6,960 bases of DNA from Treponema sp. (lineage in GTDB: Bacteria > Spirochaetota > Spirochaetia > Treponematales > Breznakiellaceae): NCBI GenBank assembly GCA_009780545.1, contig WQZW01000078.1, positions 1 to 6,960 of the forward strand, in the 5' to 3' direction. Position numbers and translations under genes: made by a program. This document shows positions 1 to 5,337 of this stretch, in pieces. Position 1 is the stretch's first letter. Every line of letters begins with the position of its first letter. The notes below the pieces were generated by a model. The model worked only from the letters and a program-made list of their open reading frames with translations, was not told the DNA's origin and ran no database searches.

Positions 1-192
1 CTGGAAGTGTTCCGGGAAACGGTCGGTTCGCTGCGTTCCGGCAAACGGAAGCTTTCCCAGCAGACACTGGCCCTTTGGGAGCACCTTCGGGAACTCGCCT
101 CGGAACCCGGAATAACGAAGACCGAGGATACGGTGCCCGAGGATACGGTGCCCGAGGATACGGTGTCCGAGGATACGGGAGATCGCCGATGA
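1..192 (+). CDS. yqeK: C-terminal end of a probable YqeK-like HD-domain hydrolase (partial)
   Basis: The frame is open from the left edge and stops with TGA at 190-192, so only about the last 63 residues are visible. The segment with FRETVGSLRSGKRKLSQQTL and then LWEHLREL resembles the end of YqeK proteins, where a helix is followed by a basic turn, a 'TL' and an aromatic-containing last helix. YqeK is an HD-domain enzyme that hydrolyses diadenosine tetraphosphate symmetrically; its HD metal-binding residues would lie upstream of the window. The context supports the call, because yqeK commonly precedes rsfS, often with an LCP gene between. The extreme C-terminus is odd: EDTVP-type pentapeptides encoded by a 15-bp tandem repeat give an acidic, probably disordered tail absent from typical YqeK. 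The stop overlaps the next gene's ATG (ATGA), so translation is probably coupled. Identification rests on a short tail and on context only. Confidence 0.55.
   Translation: MEVFRETVGSLRSGKRKLSQQTLALWEHLRELASEPGITKTEDTVPEDTVPEDTVSEDTGDRR
124..178 (+). repeat. 15-bp in-frame tandem repeat (about 3.7 copies)
   Basis: Copies of GAGGATACGGTGCCC start at 124, 139, 154 and 169. The first two are identical, the third has one change (CCC to TCC) and the fourth is partial, degenerating after GAGGATACGG. Because 15 is a multiple of three, a copy-number change adds or removes one Glu-Asp-Thr-Val-Pro unit from the upstream protein without shifting its frame. Every copy contains GAGGA, which resembles a Shine-Dalgarno core. 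The array ends about 10 bases before the ATG of the LCP gene. Confidence 0.9.
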
Positions 193-1409
193 ACGAAAGG
201 AAGGGTTTCCAAAAACCGATTACCGGCATGGACGCAAGCGGGATACTCCTGTTCGCCATAGTCCTCCTCCTCGTCCTGGGTATCACCTTCGCCGTCTACT
301 CCCTCCGCCCCGATCCCATCGCCGAATTCATCTCCGAGGACAGGGTGATAAGCGTGATGTACGTCTTCGAGGAGGATGGCGCTCCCCTGACAACCTTCGT
401 GGTGCTGTACTATCCGATTACCCGAAGGACGGCGGTTTTTGACGTGCCGGGCGACCTCGGTATGCTGATCCGCAGAATCAACCGTTTCGACCGCATCGAC
501 ACCGTCTACGATTCCGGCCGAACCGATACCTTCAGGGAGCTTGTGGCCGGCATCCTCGGCATAGAGATCGGCTTTTCCGTCCATATCGACGTCGCCGACC
601 TGCCGGCCTATGTGGACCTGCTGGAAGGGCTGGACCTCTTCGTCCCGACCAGGATCGACTTCAGGGACGAAGCCGGCAACCGGGTACTGCTGCCGGCCGG
701 GGTGCACCGCTTTTCCGGAGCGAAGGCCGCCGTCTACATGACCCACGTCCTGCCCGGCGAGGAGCGGGAACTGGTCTCCGACAGGCGGCAGAACTTCTTC
801 CGTGCCTTCCTCCAGCGACAGGCCGCCCTGAACGAAAGCCTGAAGTCGCCGGCCGCCGGCCGCCTGCTCCGCGGCTATGCCCGGATGGGCCTTAACCAGC
901 GGGCCCGGAACCGGCTCTTCGACGAACTTGCCCGGATGGACCCGGACCGCGTCGGGGTATACTCGGTGGGAGGCACTCCCCGGGAAGTCTCCGGCCAAAC
1001 CCTGCTGATCCCCCTGCACGAGGGGCACCTGGCAAGGGACGTGGTGCGGCGGGCCCTGGCCTCGATCACCAGGACCGAACCGGACGATTCCCGCTCCCTT
1101 ACCGTGGAAGTGCTGAACGGGACGACCACGGCGGGGCTTGCCGGTCGAACCGCCGAGCTGCTGCGGGAATTCGGCTACGACATCGTTTTTTTCGGCAATG
1201 CCGAGCATTCCGGCTTCGAGCGGACGGTGATCATCGACCGTTCCGGCAACGAGGCCCTGGCGAGGAACTTCGCCGGCACGATACGCTCGGACAATATCGT
1301 TTTCGAGCCCGCCTACCTGCCCGGCACCGGACAGGGCGGCGACAGCCGCTCGGATATAACCCTGATCATCGGAAGGGACTTTAATGGAAGATTTGTTGTC
1401 GGAAACTGA
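189..1409 (+). CDS. LCP-family (LytR-CpsA-Psr) membrane protein with LytR_C domain, divergent active site
   Basis: This 406-residue protein is anchored by one N-terminal membrane helix (about residues 17-37), with the rest predicted outside the cytoplasm. Residues about 55-210 follow the LCP fold: YYPITRRTAVFDVPGDL stands for the strand with the usual 'IPRDT' motif, GILGIEIGFSVHIDV for the 'LLGI.ID.YV.ID' segment, then a 'G.H.FSG..A..Y' segment and SDRRQNFF for the 'D..R..RQQ' motif. Residues about 303-396 (LTVEVLNGTTTAGLAGRTAE onward, ending DITLIIG) are a clear LytR_C domain. LCP enzymes attach undecaprenyl-linked glycopolymers to the cell wall, but here the first motif reads VPGDL instead of IPRDT and other conserved charged positions are altered, so catalysis is doubtful. 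The start at 189 is chosen because GGGAGA (177-182) lies six bases upstream and the ATG overlaps the previous stop. Starts further upstream would translate the tandem repeat in another frame. The end overlaps rsfS by 26 bp. Confidence 0.8.
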   Translation: MNERKGFQKPITGMDASGILLFAIVLLLVLGITFAVYSLRPDPIAEFISEDRVISVMYVFEEDGAPLTTFVVLYYPITRRTAVFDVPGDLGMLIRRINRFDRIDTVYDSGRTDTFRELVAGILGIEIGFSVHIDVADLPAYVDLLEGLDLFVPTRIDFRDEAGNRVLLPAGVHRFSGAKAAVYMTHVLPGEERELVSDRRQNFFRAFLQRQAALNESLKSPAAGRLLRGYARMGLNQRARNRLFDELARMDPDRVGVYSVGGTPREVSGQTLLIPLHEGHLARDVVRRALASITRTEPDDSRSLTVEVLNGTTTAGLAGRTAELLREFGYDIVFFGNAEHSGFERTVIIDRSGNEALARNFAGTIRSDNIVFEPAYLPGTGQGGDSRSDITLIIGRDFNGRFVVGN

Positions 1410-1734
1410 GGCTCTGGGCAGGCTCCTGGAGGATCATCGGGGAGGCGAGGTACGGATTCTCGACCTTCGGGGAATGAGCGGCTGGACGGATTTCTTCGTC
1501 ATCGCCACGGCCGCAAGCGATGCCCACATGGACGGCATGGAGCGTCATCTCAAAGACTTCTGCCGGGAACGGGACATCCCCATACTGCGAAAATCCACCC
1601 GCCCAAAGGCCGGCCTCGGCACGGGCCTCGGGCCCGGGGACCAGTGGAGGATTATCGACCTCGGTCATGCGGTGATTCACCTTATGACGGCAAAGTCGCG
1701 GGAATTCTACGATCTGGAAAGGCTGTACGCCTGA
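1384..1734 (+). CDS. rsfS: Ribosomal silencing factor RsfS
   Basis: RsfS binds ribosomal protein uL14 on the large subunit and blocks joining of the subunits, lowering translation during starvation. The 116 residues match the family's usual length and core: a VRILDLRG..GWTDFFVIATAAS segment (residues 23-45, equivalent to the canonical 'DLrg.s..tDyfVIasG.S'), then WRIIDLGHAVIHL (88-100) and REFYDLERLY (106-115), matching 'W.llDlgdvvVHvf' and 'R.fY.LE.LW'. The section between, normally carrying an 'EG' before the Trp strand, is glycine-rich here (GLGTGLGPGD). GGAAGGGA (1371-1378) is a good ribosome binding site 5-7 bases before the ATG and lies inside the LCP coding region. The 26-bp overlap with that gene implies one transcript and coupled translation. 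No promoter of its own is evident. Confidence 0.93.
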   Translation: MEDLLSETEALGRLLEDHRGGEVRILDLRGMSGWTDFFVIATAASDAHMDGMERHLKDFCRERDIPILRKSTRPKAGLGTGLGPGDQWRIIDLGHAVIHLMTAKSREFYDLERLYA

Positions 1735-1875
1735 GGTCGGACGGGCCTGACCCAAGCCGGGCACGGGAAAGCGCCGGTTAAATCCCGACGCACCGGAGCG
1801 GTTTCGGACTGAAGCCCAGACCGGAATCGGCCCTACTTGCCTGTTTCTGCGGAACAAAGCGGAGCGGGAACCAAA

Positions 1876-1910
1876 GGGAACCGCCGGATTCCTGTTAATC
1901 GGCGGTTCCC
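1876..1910. terminator. Strong hairpin in the convergent gap, candidate bidirectional terminator
   Basis: GGGAACCGCCG (1876-1886) pairs perfectly with CGGCGGTTCCC (1900-1910). A further ATT/AAT pairing follows across a one-base bulge, leaving a six-base loop. Flanking GGAGC (1861-1865) and GCTCC (1914-1918) can extend the structure. It lies between rsfS (plus) and the Asp-rich gene (minus), where a shared terminator is expected. Neither side has a long U-tract: the minus-strand side continues TTTGG and the plus side CGGGC, so intrinsic termination would be better on the minus strand. The rest of 1735-1935 holds no credible gene or promoter. Confidence 0.5.
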
Positions 1911-1935
1911 CGGGCTCCAACCGGGCAGTTACGGT

Positions 1936-2187
1936 TCAATCGTCGCTTTCGACAAACTCCTCGTCATCGTCGTCATCGCCGTAGTCATCATCATCACCAT
2001 CGTCGTCATCATCGAACTCATCGTCCATGTCGTCGAAGTTGTCCGTCTCGTCCTCGTCGTCGTCGCTGTAATTGCCGTAGTCGTCATCGTCGTCGCTGTT
2101 GTCGAAAACAGGCGCCCCCGCGATCGGGGCCGACAGGCGATCCATCCCCTCGACCTCGTTTTTCCTGGTAACCTCTTGCAGACCCAT
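1936..2187 (-). CDS. Small protein with an Asp-rich acidic tail, function unknown
   Basis: The 83-residue product is not recognised. Its first 28 residues are mixed in composition (MGLQEVTRKNEVEGMDRLSA, then PIAGAPVF). In the remaining 55, 37 are Asp or Glu (31 Asp), in runs of up to five broken by Gly, Tyr, Phe, Asn and Ser, including two DDDDYG blocks. The tail should be disordered and strongly negative. It is not a classic EF-hand, and no helix-turn-helix domain like that of the RNA polymerase delta subunit is visible before it. The start at 2187 is preferred because GGAG (2194-2197) lies six bases upstream; an in-frame ATG at 2199 has no ribosome binding site. A well-placed promoter (2256-2283) precedes it and a hairpin follows, so it looks monocistronic. 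Reading the opposite strand gives an Ile/Val-rich frame, judged to be a shadow because it starts at TTG without support and runs through the hairpin. Confidence 0.65.
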   Translation of the reverse strand: MGLQEVTRKNEVEGMDRLSAPIAGAPVFDNSDDDDDYGNYSDDDEDETDNFDDMDDEFDDDDDGDDDDYGDDDDDEEFVESDD

Positions 2188-2255
2188 AATCCTCTCCATA
2201 TCGAACGTGTTTTGTAAGCTCGCAGGAACCGGCCTACCGCCGTCCCACCTGCCAC

Positions 2256-2283
2256 ATTAAGGGAGAGTTCGAGGAATTGTCAA
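2256..2283 (-). promoter_or_regulatory. Sigma-70-type promoter for the Asp-rich protein gene
   Basis: On the minus strand, a perfect -35 TTGACA (2283-2278) is followed after 16 bases by CTTAAT (2261-2256), four of six matches to TATAAT. Transcription would start near 2249, giving a leader of about 60 bases before the preferred start codon at 2187. Confidence 0.6.
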
Positions 2284-2322
2284 GTATCCGCCGTTCTTTG
2301 GGAGCGGAAACCAAGTCCAATT

Positions 2323-2388
2323 CATGGATGGAATCCAATCTGCCGAAGCCCGATTGGACCGACGGGGCCATCCATGCTAGCATGGCCC
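2323..2388 (+). repeat. Nested and mutually exclusive inverted repeats in the ispE leader region
   Basis: CATGGATGG (2323-2331) is complementary to CCATCCATG (2368-2376) and encloses a second pair, CCAATC (2335-2340) with GATTGG (2352-2357). Two alternatives share the same bases: GGGCCAT (2365-2371) pairs with ATGGCCC (2382-2388), and CCATGCTAGCATGG (2372-2385) is a perfect 14-bp palindrome. The last structures end immediately before the ispE ATG, where a ribosome binding site would normally be. They could be DNA operator sites or RNA structure; the sequence does not decide between these. Confidence 0.6.
2354..2383 (+). promoter_or_regulatory. Possible extended -10 promoter giving leaderless ispE mRNA
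   Basis: TGCTAGCAT (2375-2383) is an extended -10 (TGN followed by TAGCAT, four of six matches). TTGGAC (2354-2359) is a weak -35 with an 18-base spacer. The predicted start point is 2389-2390, at the A or T of the ispE ATG, which would make the message leaderless. This would explain the absence of a Shine-Dalgarno sequence. The match is weak and part of it is palindromic, so this is a hypothesis. Confidence 0.3.
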
Positions 2389-3351
2389 ATGTCGCAAGTG
2401 CAAATCGCCGCGCCGGCAAAACTGAACCTGCACCTTGCCGTGGGCGGGAAGCGGGAGGACGGCTTTCATGGCATCCGCAGTATCTTCCTCGCCCTGGACT
2501 TCGGGGACACGCTTACCTTCCGGTCCGAAGGGGGAACCTGCGGAAACACGGAGCTGGAGGTCCGCTGGCAGCTTCCCATTCTTTCGGGCGAAGGGCCGAA
2601 GCCGACTCTCGAAACCGCCGACAACCTGGTCCTGAAGGCCGCGGCCGCCTTCAGGCGGCGGACCGGCTTCGCATCTTCCTTGAGCATCTCCCTGGAAAAG
2701 CGGATTCCCCTGGGCGGCGGTCTGGGCGGCGGTTCCTCGGATGCGGCCTCCACCCTGCTCGCCCTGAATCGGCTGGCCGGCGCGGAAGCCGGAATCCGGC
2801 CGCTGGACAGGCACGACCTTGCCCTACTGGGTGCCGAACTGGGCAGCGACGTTCCCTTCTTTATCCATTGCAACGGGGAAACCGGAATGGCGGCGGCCCT
2901 GGTCGGCGGCCGGGGGGAGAAAGTACGGCCGATACGCCTGCCGGAGCGGTTCGCCGGCCTCCGCTTCGTCCTGGTCAACCCGGGCTTTCCCAGCAATACC
3001 GCCGGAGCCTTCGCCCTCCTGGACGAAAGCCGGGCCGCCGATTCCCCGACCCCTGACCTTCCCTCCGAACTCGGTCTTACCGGCGATCTCGAGGCCGCGC
3101 TTTCCCTCGAACCGGCCCGCTGGCCCTTCCGCAACGACTTCCTTCCTGCCCTGCTATCAGGTGGTAACGGAATTACCTACGGATCGATACTGTCCCGACT
3201 GAAGGCTTTCGGGGCCGATTTTGTAGGACTTTCCGGTTCAGGGTCAAGCTGTTTTGGAGTATTTTCGGATACGGAACTATCGCGTAAGGCAATTGAGGAG
3301 CTTTCGAACGGCCGGTTCTATGTTTTTGAAACTTCCTGCTTGCGCTCTTGA
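2389..3351 (+). CDS. ispE: 4-diphosphocytidyl-2-C-methyl-D-erythritol kinase
   Basis: IspE phosphorylates the 2-hydroxyl of CDP-methylerythritol with ATP, the fourth step of the MEP route to isopentenyl diphosphate, in the cytosol. The 320-residue product has all the GHMP-kinase landmarks: APAKLNLHL (residues 8-16, with Lys11 and Asn13), GFH with substrate-site His27, the ATP loop PLGGGLGGGSSDAAS (107-121), catalytic Asp154 in LGSDVPFF, and the third motif GLSGSGSSCFG (280-290). It is slightly longer than the usual 280-300 residues, mainly through extra sequence at about 46-76 and 214-232. The start at 2389 is chosen because family members begin a few residues before APAK; no Shine-Dalgarno sequence precedes it. 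An in-frame ATG at 2374, preceded by GGGG, would add five residues. A spoVG promoter overlaps the stop codon. Fosmidomycin-sensitive MEP synthesis is known in many bacteria including spirochaetes; that this organism uses the route is inferred. Confidence 0.95.
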   Translation: MSQVQIAAPAKLNLHLAVGGKREDGFHGIRSIFLALDFGDTLTFRSEGGTCGNTELEVRWQLPILSGEGPKPTLETADNLVLKAAAAFRRRTGFASSLSISLEKRIPLGGGLGGGSSDAASTLLALNRLAGAEAGIRPLDRHDLALLGAELGSDVPFFIHCNGETGMAAALVGGRGEKVRPIRLPERFAGLRFVLVNPGFPSNTAGAFALLDESRAADSPTPDLPSELGLTGDLEAALSLEPARWPFRNDFLPALLSGGNGITYGSILSRLKAFGADFVGLSGSGSSCFGVFSDTELSRKAIEELSNGRFYVFETSCLRS

Positions 3352-3376
3352 CAATATGCCGGTAAAGTAGTGTTAT
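3348..3376 (+). promoter_or_regulatory. spoVG promoter overlapping the ispE stop codon
   Basis: A perfect TTGACA -35 (3348-3353) contains the ispE TGA stop (3349-3351). After 17 bases comes TGTTAT (3371-3376), four of six matches to TATAAT. Transcription would begin near 3383, leaving a leader of about 40 bases with a strong ribosome binding site, AGGGG (3413-3417), five bases before the spoVG ATG. The leader has a minor CTGG/CCAG hairpin (3385-3396). spoVG can therefore be transcribed independently of ispE. Confidence 0.7.
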
Positions 3377-3422
3377 GAGTGGAGCTGGACAGCCAGTCAA
3401 CAAAAGCTGAAAAGGGGAAAGT

Positions 3423-3704
3423 ATGGAGATAACTGACATCAGAATCCGAAAGGTCGTTGGCGAAGGCAAACTGAAAGCCTACGTGACGGTAACCTTTGAC
3501 GACTGCTTCGTCGTACACAATGTCAAAGTCATCGAGGGTAAAACAGGCGTCTTCATTGCTATGCCCAGCCGGAAGACCACCACCGGCGAGTACAAGGATG
3601 TTGCCCACCCTATACATCCTGAGTTCCGCGAAGCCATGCAGAAAAAGATCCTCGAGAAATACGATTCCGGGGACGTTCAGGACGATTTCGGCATGGAGCT
3701 TTAG
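3423..3704 (+). CDS. spoVG: SpoVG-family nucleic-acid-binding regulator
   Basis: SpoVG was named for a sporulation defect in Bacillus, but the family is widespread in non-sporing bacteria. In Borrelia and Staphylococcus it is a site-specific DNA-binding, and also RNA-binding, regulator. The 93 residues align along the whole family: [11 protein letters not shown] (1-11) for the first strand, [20 protein letters not shown] (18-37) for the sheet, then the signature [20 protein letters not shown] (43-62) and a C-terminal helix (about 66-80). The tail from about 81 is acidic ([13 protein letters not shown]), unlike the basic stretches some relatives carry. It lies 71 bp after ispE, a pairing also found in Firmicutes. 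It has its own strong promoter and Shine-Dalgarno sequence, suggesting higher expression than ispE. Spore formation is not implied. Confidence 0.96.
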   Translation: MEITDIRIRKVVGEGKLKAYVTVTFDDCFVVHNVKVIEGKTGVFIAMPSRKTTTGEYKDVAHPIHPEFREAMQKKILEKYDSGDVQDDFGMEL

Positions 3705-3803
3705 GCGCCGTCCGTCAACCCGCGATTTCGCCTCCGCAACCCAAGGTGACGGACAAGGTTCCGTGCGGGATTTTCCTGCCCGTCTTCGTTACGCCGATGT
3801 TGC

Positions 3804-3830
3804 GAACGGGCCGGTGGGTATCCCGTTCTT
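3804..3830 (+). terminator. Candidate terminator downstream of spoVG
   Basis: GAACGGG (3804-3810) pairs with CCCGTTC (3822-3828) around an 11-base loop and is followed by TT, then ACGTAAAATCCCTT, so the U-tract is weak. A second inverted repeat closer to the stop, GTCCGTCA (3710-3717) with TGACGGAC (3747-3754), has a 29-base loop and no U-tract and is a poorer candidate. The region 3705-3878 between spoVG and the convergent SPOR gene contains no credible coding sequence. Confidence 0.4.
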
Positions 3831-3878
3831 ACGTAAAATCCCTTAAATCACCATTCCCGGCCCGCCTTTGTACGACGG

Positions 3879-5036
3879 CTATTCGATACGGACGGTAAAG
3901 GAATCCAGGCCCAGGGCCCGCAGTTCCCGCGCCGTCCGCGCCGGGTCGCCCGAAGGGATCACCACCGCCCAGTATTCCTCCCCGCCGACCGATCTCCGCA
4001 GGACCAGGGCCCCGAAACCGGACCTTTGGAGGTTCTCCGCCTGGGCCTGGGCGTTTTCCCTGCTCCTGAAAAGGCCGGTCTGCTGGCCCTGCGGAAACGT
4101 CGTTCCGGATTCCCCTGCGGGAGACGCCGCCACGGGAGCCGGTTCCGGGGCCTGCGCCGACGGGCTTTCCCCCTGAATCCCGGCAGGGGTACCGCCTGCC
4201 GATTCGGCGAGGCTTCCCGGCAGGAGCAGCCAGAGCGGGCTGTATATGGCATGGACTACGGGGTCGTTCCCGTCGGCCGTCGGGGCGAGGATAAGGGCCT
4301 CGGGGCTGCCGGGAAACTCCTGCAGCAGTCTTGTCCGCCAGACCTCGGCACTGAAGGTCGGGGCCAGCGGATCCCTGGCCAGGGTCCACCAGAGGGTGTA
4401 GTAGACGACGGGCCGGAGGGAAAGGGCCCCGGCCGAACCGGCAAGGGCGATGAGCCCGCCGAGGTCGGAGGACAGCCAGGCCATGAGGGTCGCGTCCAGA
4501 TAGCGGGCCCGAAGGGTTTCCGGGCCATTCCCGGCGGAGCGTGCCGGCTCCCGAATCAGCTGCAGGGCCCGTTCCCACTCGCCTATCGAGGCCAGGCTGT
4601 AGGCGGCCTGTACCTGGGCGAAGATGTCCGCCGGCCTTAGCGCAAGCGCCCCCAGCCAGCATTCGGCGGCGGACGCGGCGTCGCCCGCAAGCCCGTACAG
4701 GCGGGCGAGGCGTACCAGGGCATCGTAGCCTTCGCCCTCGGGGATTCCGGTTTCCAGGGCGGACCGAAGGGACAGCAATTCCTGTTCGAGGCCGCTTCCG
4801 ACAACGTCCTGGGCGTACAGGTTTCGGCACAGGAGGACCAGGAGGATCAGGAAAACGGCCGCCGTTAGCGGATGCGCGGGGGATAACGGCGGGGGCGTTG
4901 CGGGGGTGGAACCCCCGCTCGGGGGGGAGCGTAAGCCGGAAGTTGTCGCAAGGCGGCAACTTTCGGCCGGAGCGCGGGGGGGTTGTCCCCCCTCCTGATC
5001 GGATTTCCTCTTCGGATTTCCCCTAATCGATGCCAT
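3879..5036 (-). CDS. Exported SPOR-domain protein with TPR-like helical region
   Basis: The 385-residue product has a C-terminal SPOR domain (about 318-385): QTGLFRSRENAQAQAENLQR, then GFGALVLRR, EYWAVVIPSGDPARTARELR and a closing DSFTVRIE strand. SPOR domains bind septal peptidoglycan with stripped (denuded) glycan strands. Residues about 80-200 are Ala/Leu-rich helices of TPR-like spacing, and 281-316 form a Pro/Ala/Gly/Ser linker. The hydrophobic segment LTAAVFLILLVLL (57-69) and LYA before Gln76 look like a signal peptide, but they sit far from the start. Residues 14-56 are Pro/Gly/Ser-rich and encoded by a cluster of G/C hairpins that looks inserted; removing it leaves a normal signal peptide with basic MASIRGNPKRK. 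ATG at 5036 is the last possible start, as no ATG, GTG or TTG follows in frame before the hydrophobic segment. It overlaps the lapA-like gene by 14 bp and has a close AAGGA. A further ATG at 5084 is less likely. Exact role unknown. Confidence 0.75.
   Translation of the reverse strand: MASIRGNPKRKSDQEGGQPPRAPAESCRLATTSGLRSPPSGGSTPATPPPLSPAHPLTAAVFLILLVLLCRNLYAQDVVGSGLEQELLSLRSALETGIPEGEGYDALVRLARLYGLAGDAASAAECWLGALALRPADIFAQVQAAYSLASIGEWERALQLIREPARSAGNGPETLRARYLDATLMAWLSSDLGGLIALAGSAGALSLRPVVYYTLWWTLARDPLAPTFSAEVWRTRLLQEFPGSPEALILAPTADGNDPVVHAIYSPLWLLLPGSLAESAGGTPAGIQGESPSAQAPEPAPVAASPAGESGTTFPQGQQTGLFRSRENAQAQAENLQRSGFGALVLRRSVGGEEYWAVVIPSGDPARTARELRALGLDSFTVRIE
4869..4997. repeat. Cluster of G/C-homopolymer hairpins, possible palindromic element inserted in frame
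   Basis: Four strong inverted repeats lie in about 95 bases. GCGGGGGT (4900-4907) pairs with ACCCCCGC (4911-4918). CCCCCG (4912-4917) pairs with CGGGGG (4920-4925), competing with the first. A 15-bp stem with two G-T pairs and a three-base loop is formed by 4935-4949 with 4953-4967. GGGGGG (4977-4982) pairs with CCCCCC (4987-4992). Two runs of seven G occur at 4921-4927 and 4976-4982. Composition differs sharply from the surrounding coding DNA. The limits given are those of the anomalous protein segment (43 codons); true element ends cannot be fixed from a single copy. Confidence 0.55.
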
Positions 5037-5337
5037 AGTCCTTCGTTTCCACGGGCTTTCCCTCGGGGACGGCGGAGGAGGCATTTGCGGAACCTCCTGA
5101 TTGCCGGCCCTTTTTCTTCTGTCCGTCGGGTTTCCGCTTTTTCAGCCAGAGGCCGAAAGCCAAGGGGATGGTGATGACGGTCCCGAGGATGAACGAGAAG
5201 AAGGCGGTGATGAAAACCGGGACGTTCTCGAAACGGGTAAAGCCGAGGTTGATGTCCGAGCGGTTTTCGAGGTTGAACATGACGAACAAGAGGAACACCG
5301 CGAAGATAAGGATGAATTGAACTAGTCTCCAGGGCAC
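5023..5337 (-). CDS. LapA-like (DUF1049) inner-membrane protein
   Basis: This 104-residue protein has two membrane helices, about residues 5-23 (LVQFILIFAVFLLFVMF) and 38-64. Between them, NLENRSDINLGF matches the family pattern in which 'N...v.l.f' follows the first helix. A basic, Lys-rich cytoplasmic tail (WLKKRKPDGQKKKGR, 64-78) and a polar end follow. In E. coli, LapA works with LapB in controlling lipopolysaccharide synthesis; whether this homologue does anything similar is unknown, since many spirochaetes lack typical LPS. It starts with GTG at 5337, supported by AAAGGAG eight bases upstream. That start lies inside the end of miaB (16-bp overlap), and its own end overlaps the SPOR gene, so all three are probably translated from one message. 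Confidence 0.75.
   Translation of the reverse strand: MPWRLVQFILIFAVFLLFVMFNLENRSDINLGFTRFENVPVFITAFFSFILGTVITIPLAFGLWLKKRKPDGQKKKGRQSGGSANASSAVPEGKPVETKDYGID

Noticed and set aside
75..188. Extended N-terminus of the LCP protein with RGYGA repeats
   Set aside because: It is an out-of-frame reading of the yqeK-end tandem repeat. The ATG at 189 has a good ribosome binding site and directly precedes the membrane anchor.
1837..2217. Plus-strand frame of Ile/Val-rich residues that resembles a membrane protein
   Set aside because: It is the complement of the Asp-rich gene (GTC/ATC opposite GAC/GAT), starts at an unsupported TTG and runs through the terminator-like hairpin. The minus frame has the promoter and ribosome binding site.
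1861..2315. Direct repeat GGAGCGG(G/A)AACCA flanking the Asp-rich gene (1861-1873 and 2301-2313)
   Set aside because: It is short and imperfect and not at clean boundaries. No transposase or terminal inverted repeats accompany it, so it is probably chance in GC-rich DNA.
2466..3134. Minus-strand frame of 222 codons
   Set aside because: It is a shadow of ispE, rich in Arg, Ser and Pro, without recognisable domains.
3829..4959. Long minus-strand frame of 376 codons
   Set aside because: It is an Arg/Pro/Gly-rich shadow in another frame of the SPOR gene; the SPOR frame has domain signatures and the operon overlap.
4935..4967. 15-bp hairpin as an integron attC site
   Set aside because: The stem has AAGTTG and CAACTT ends that recall attC core sites, but it has a continuous stem with a three-base loop, no paired R and L boxes with spacers, and no cassette structure around it.
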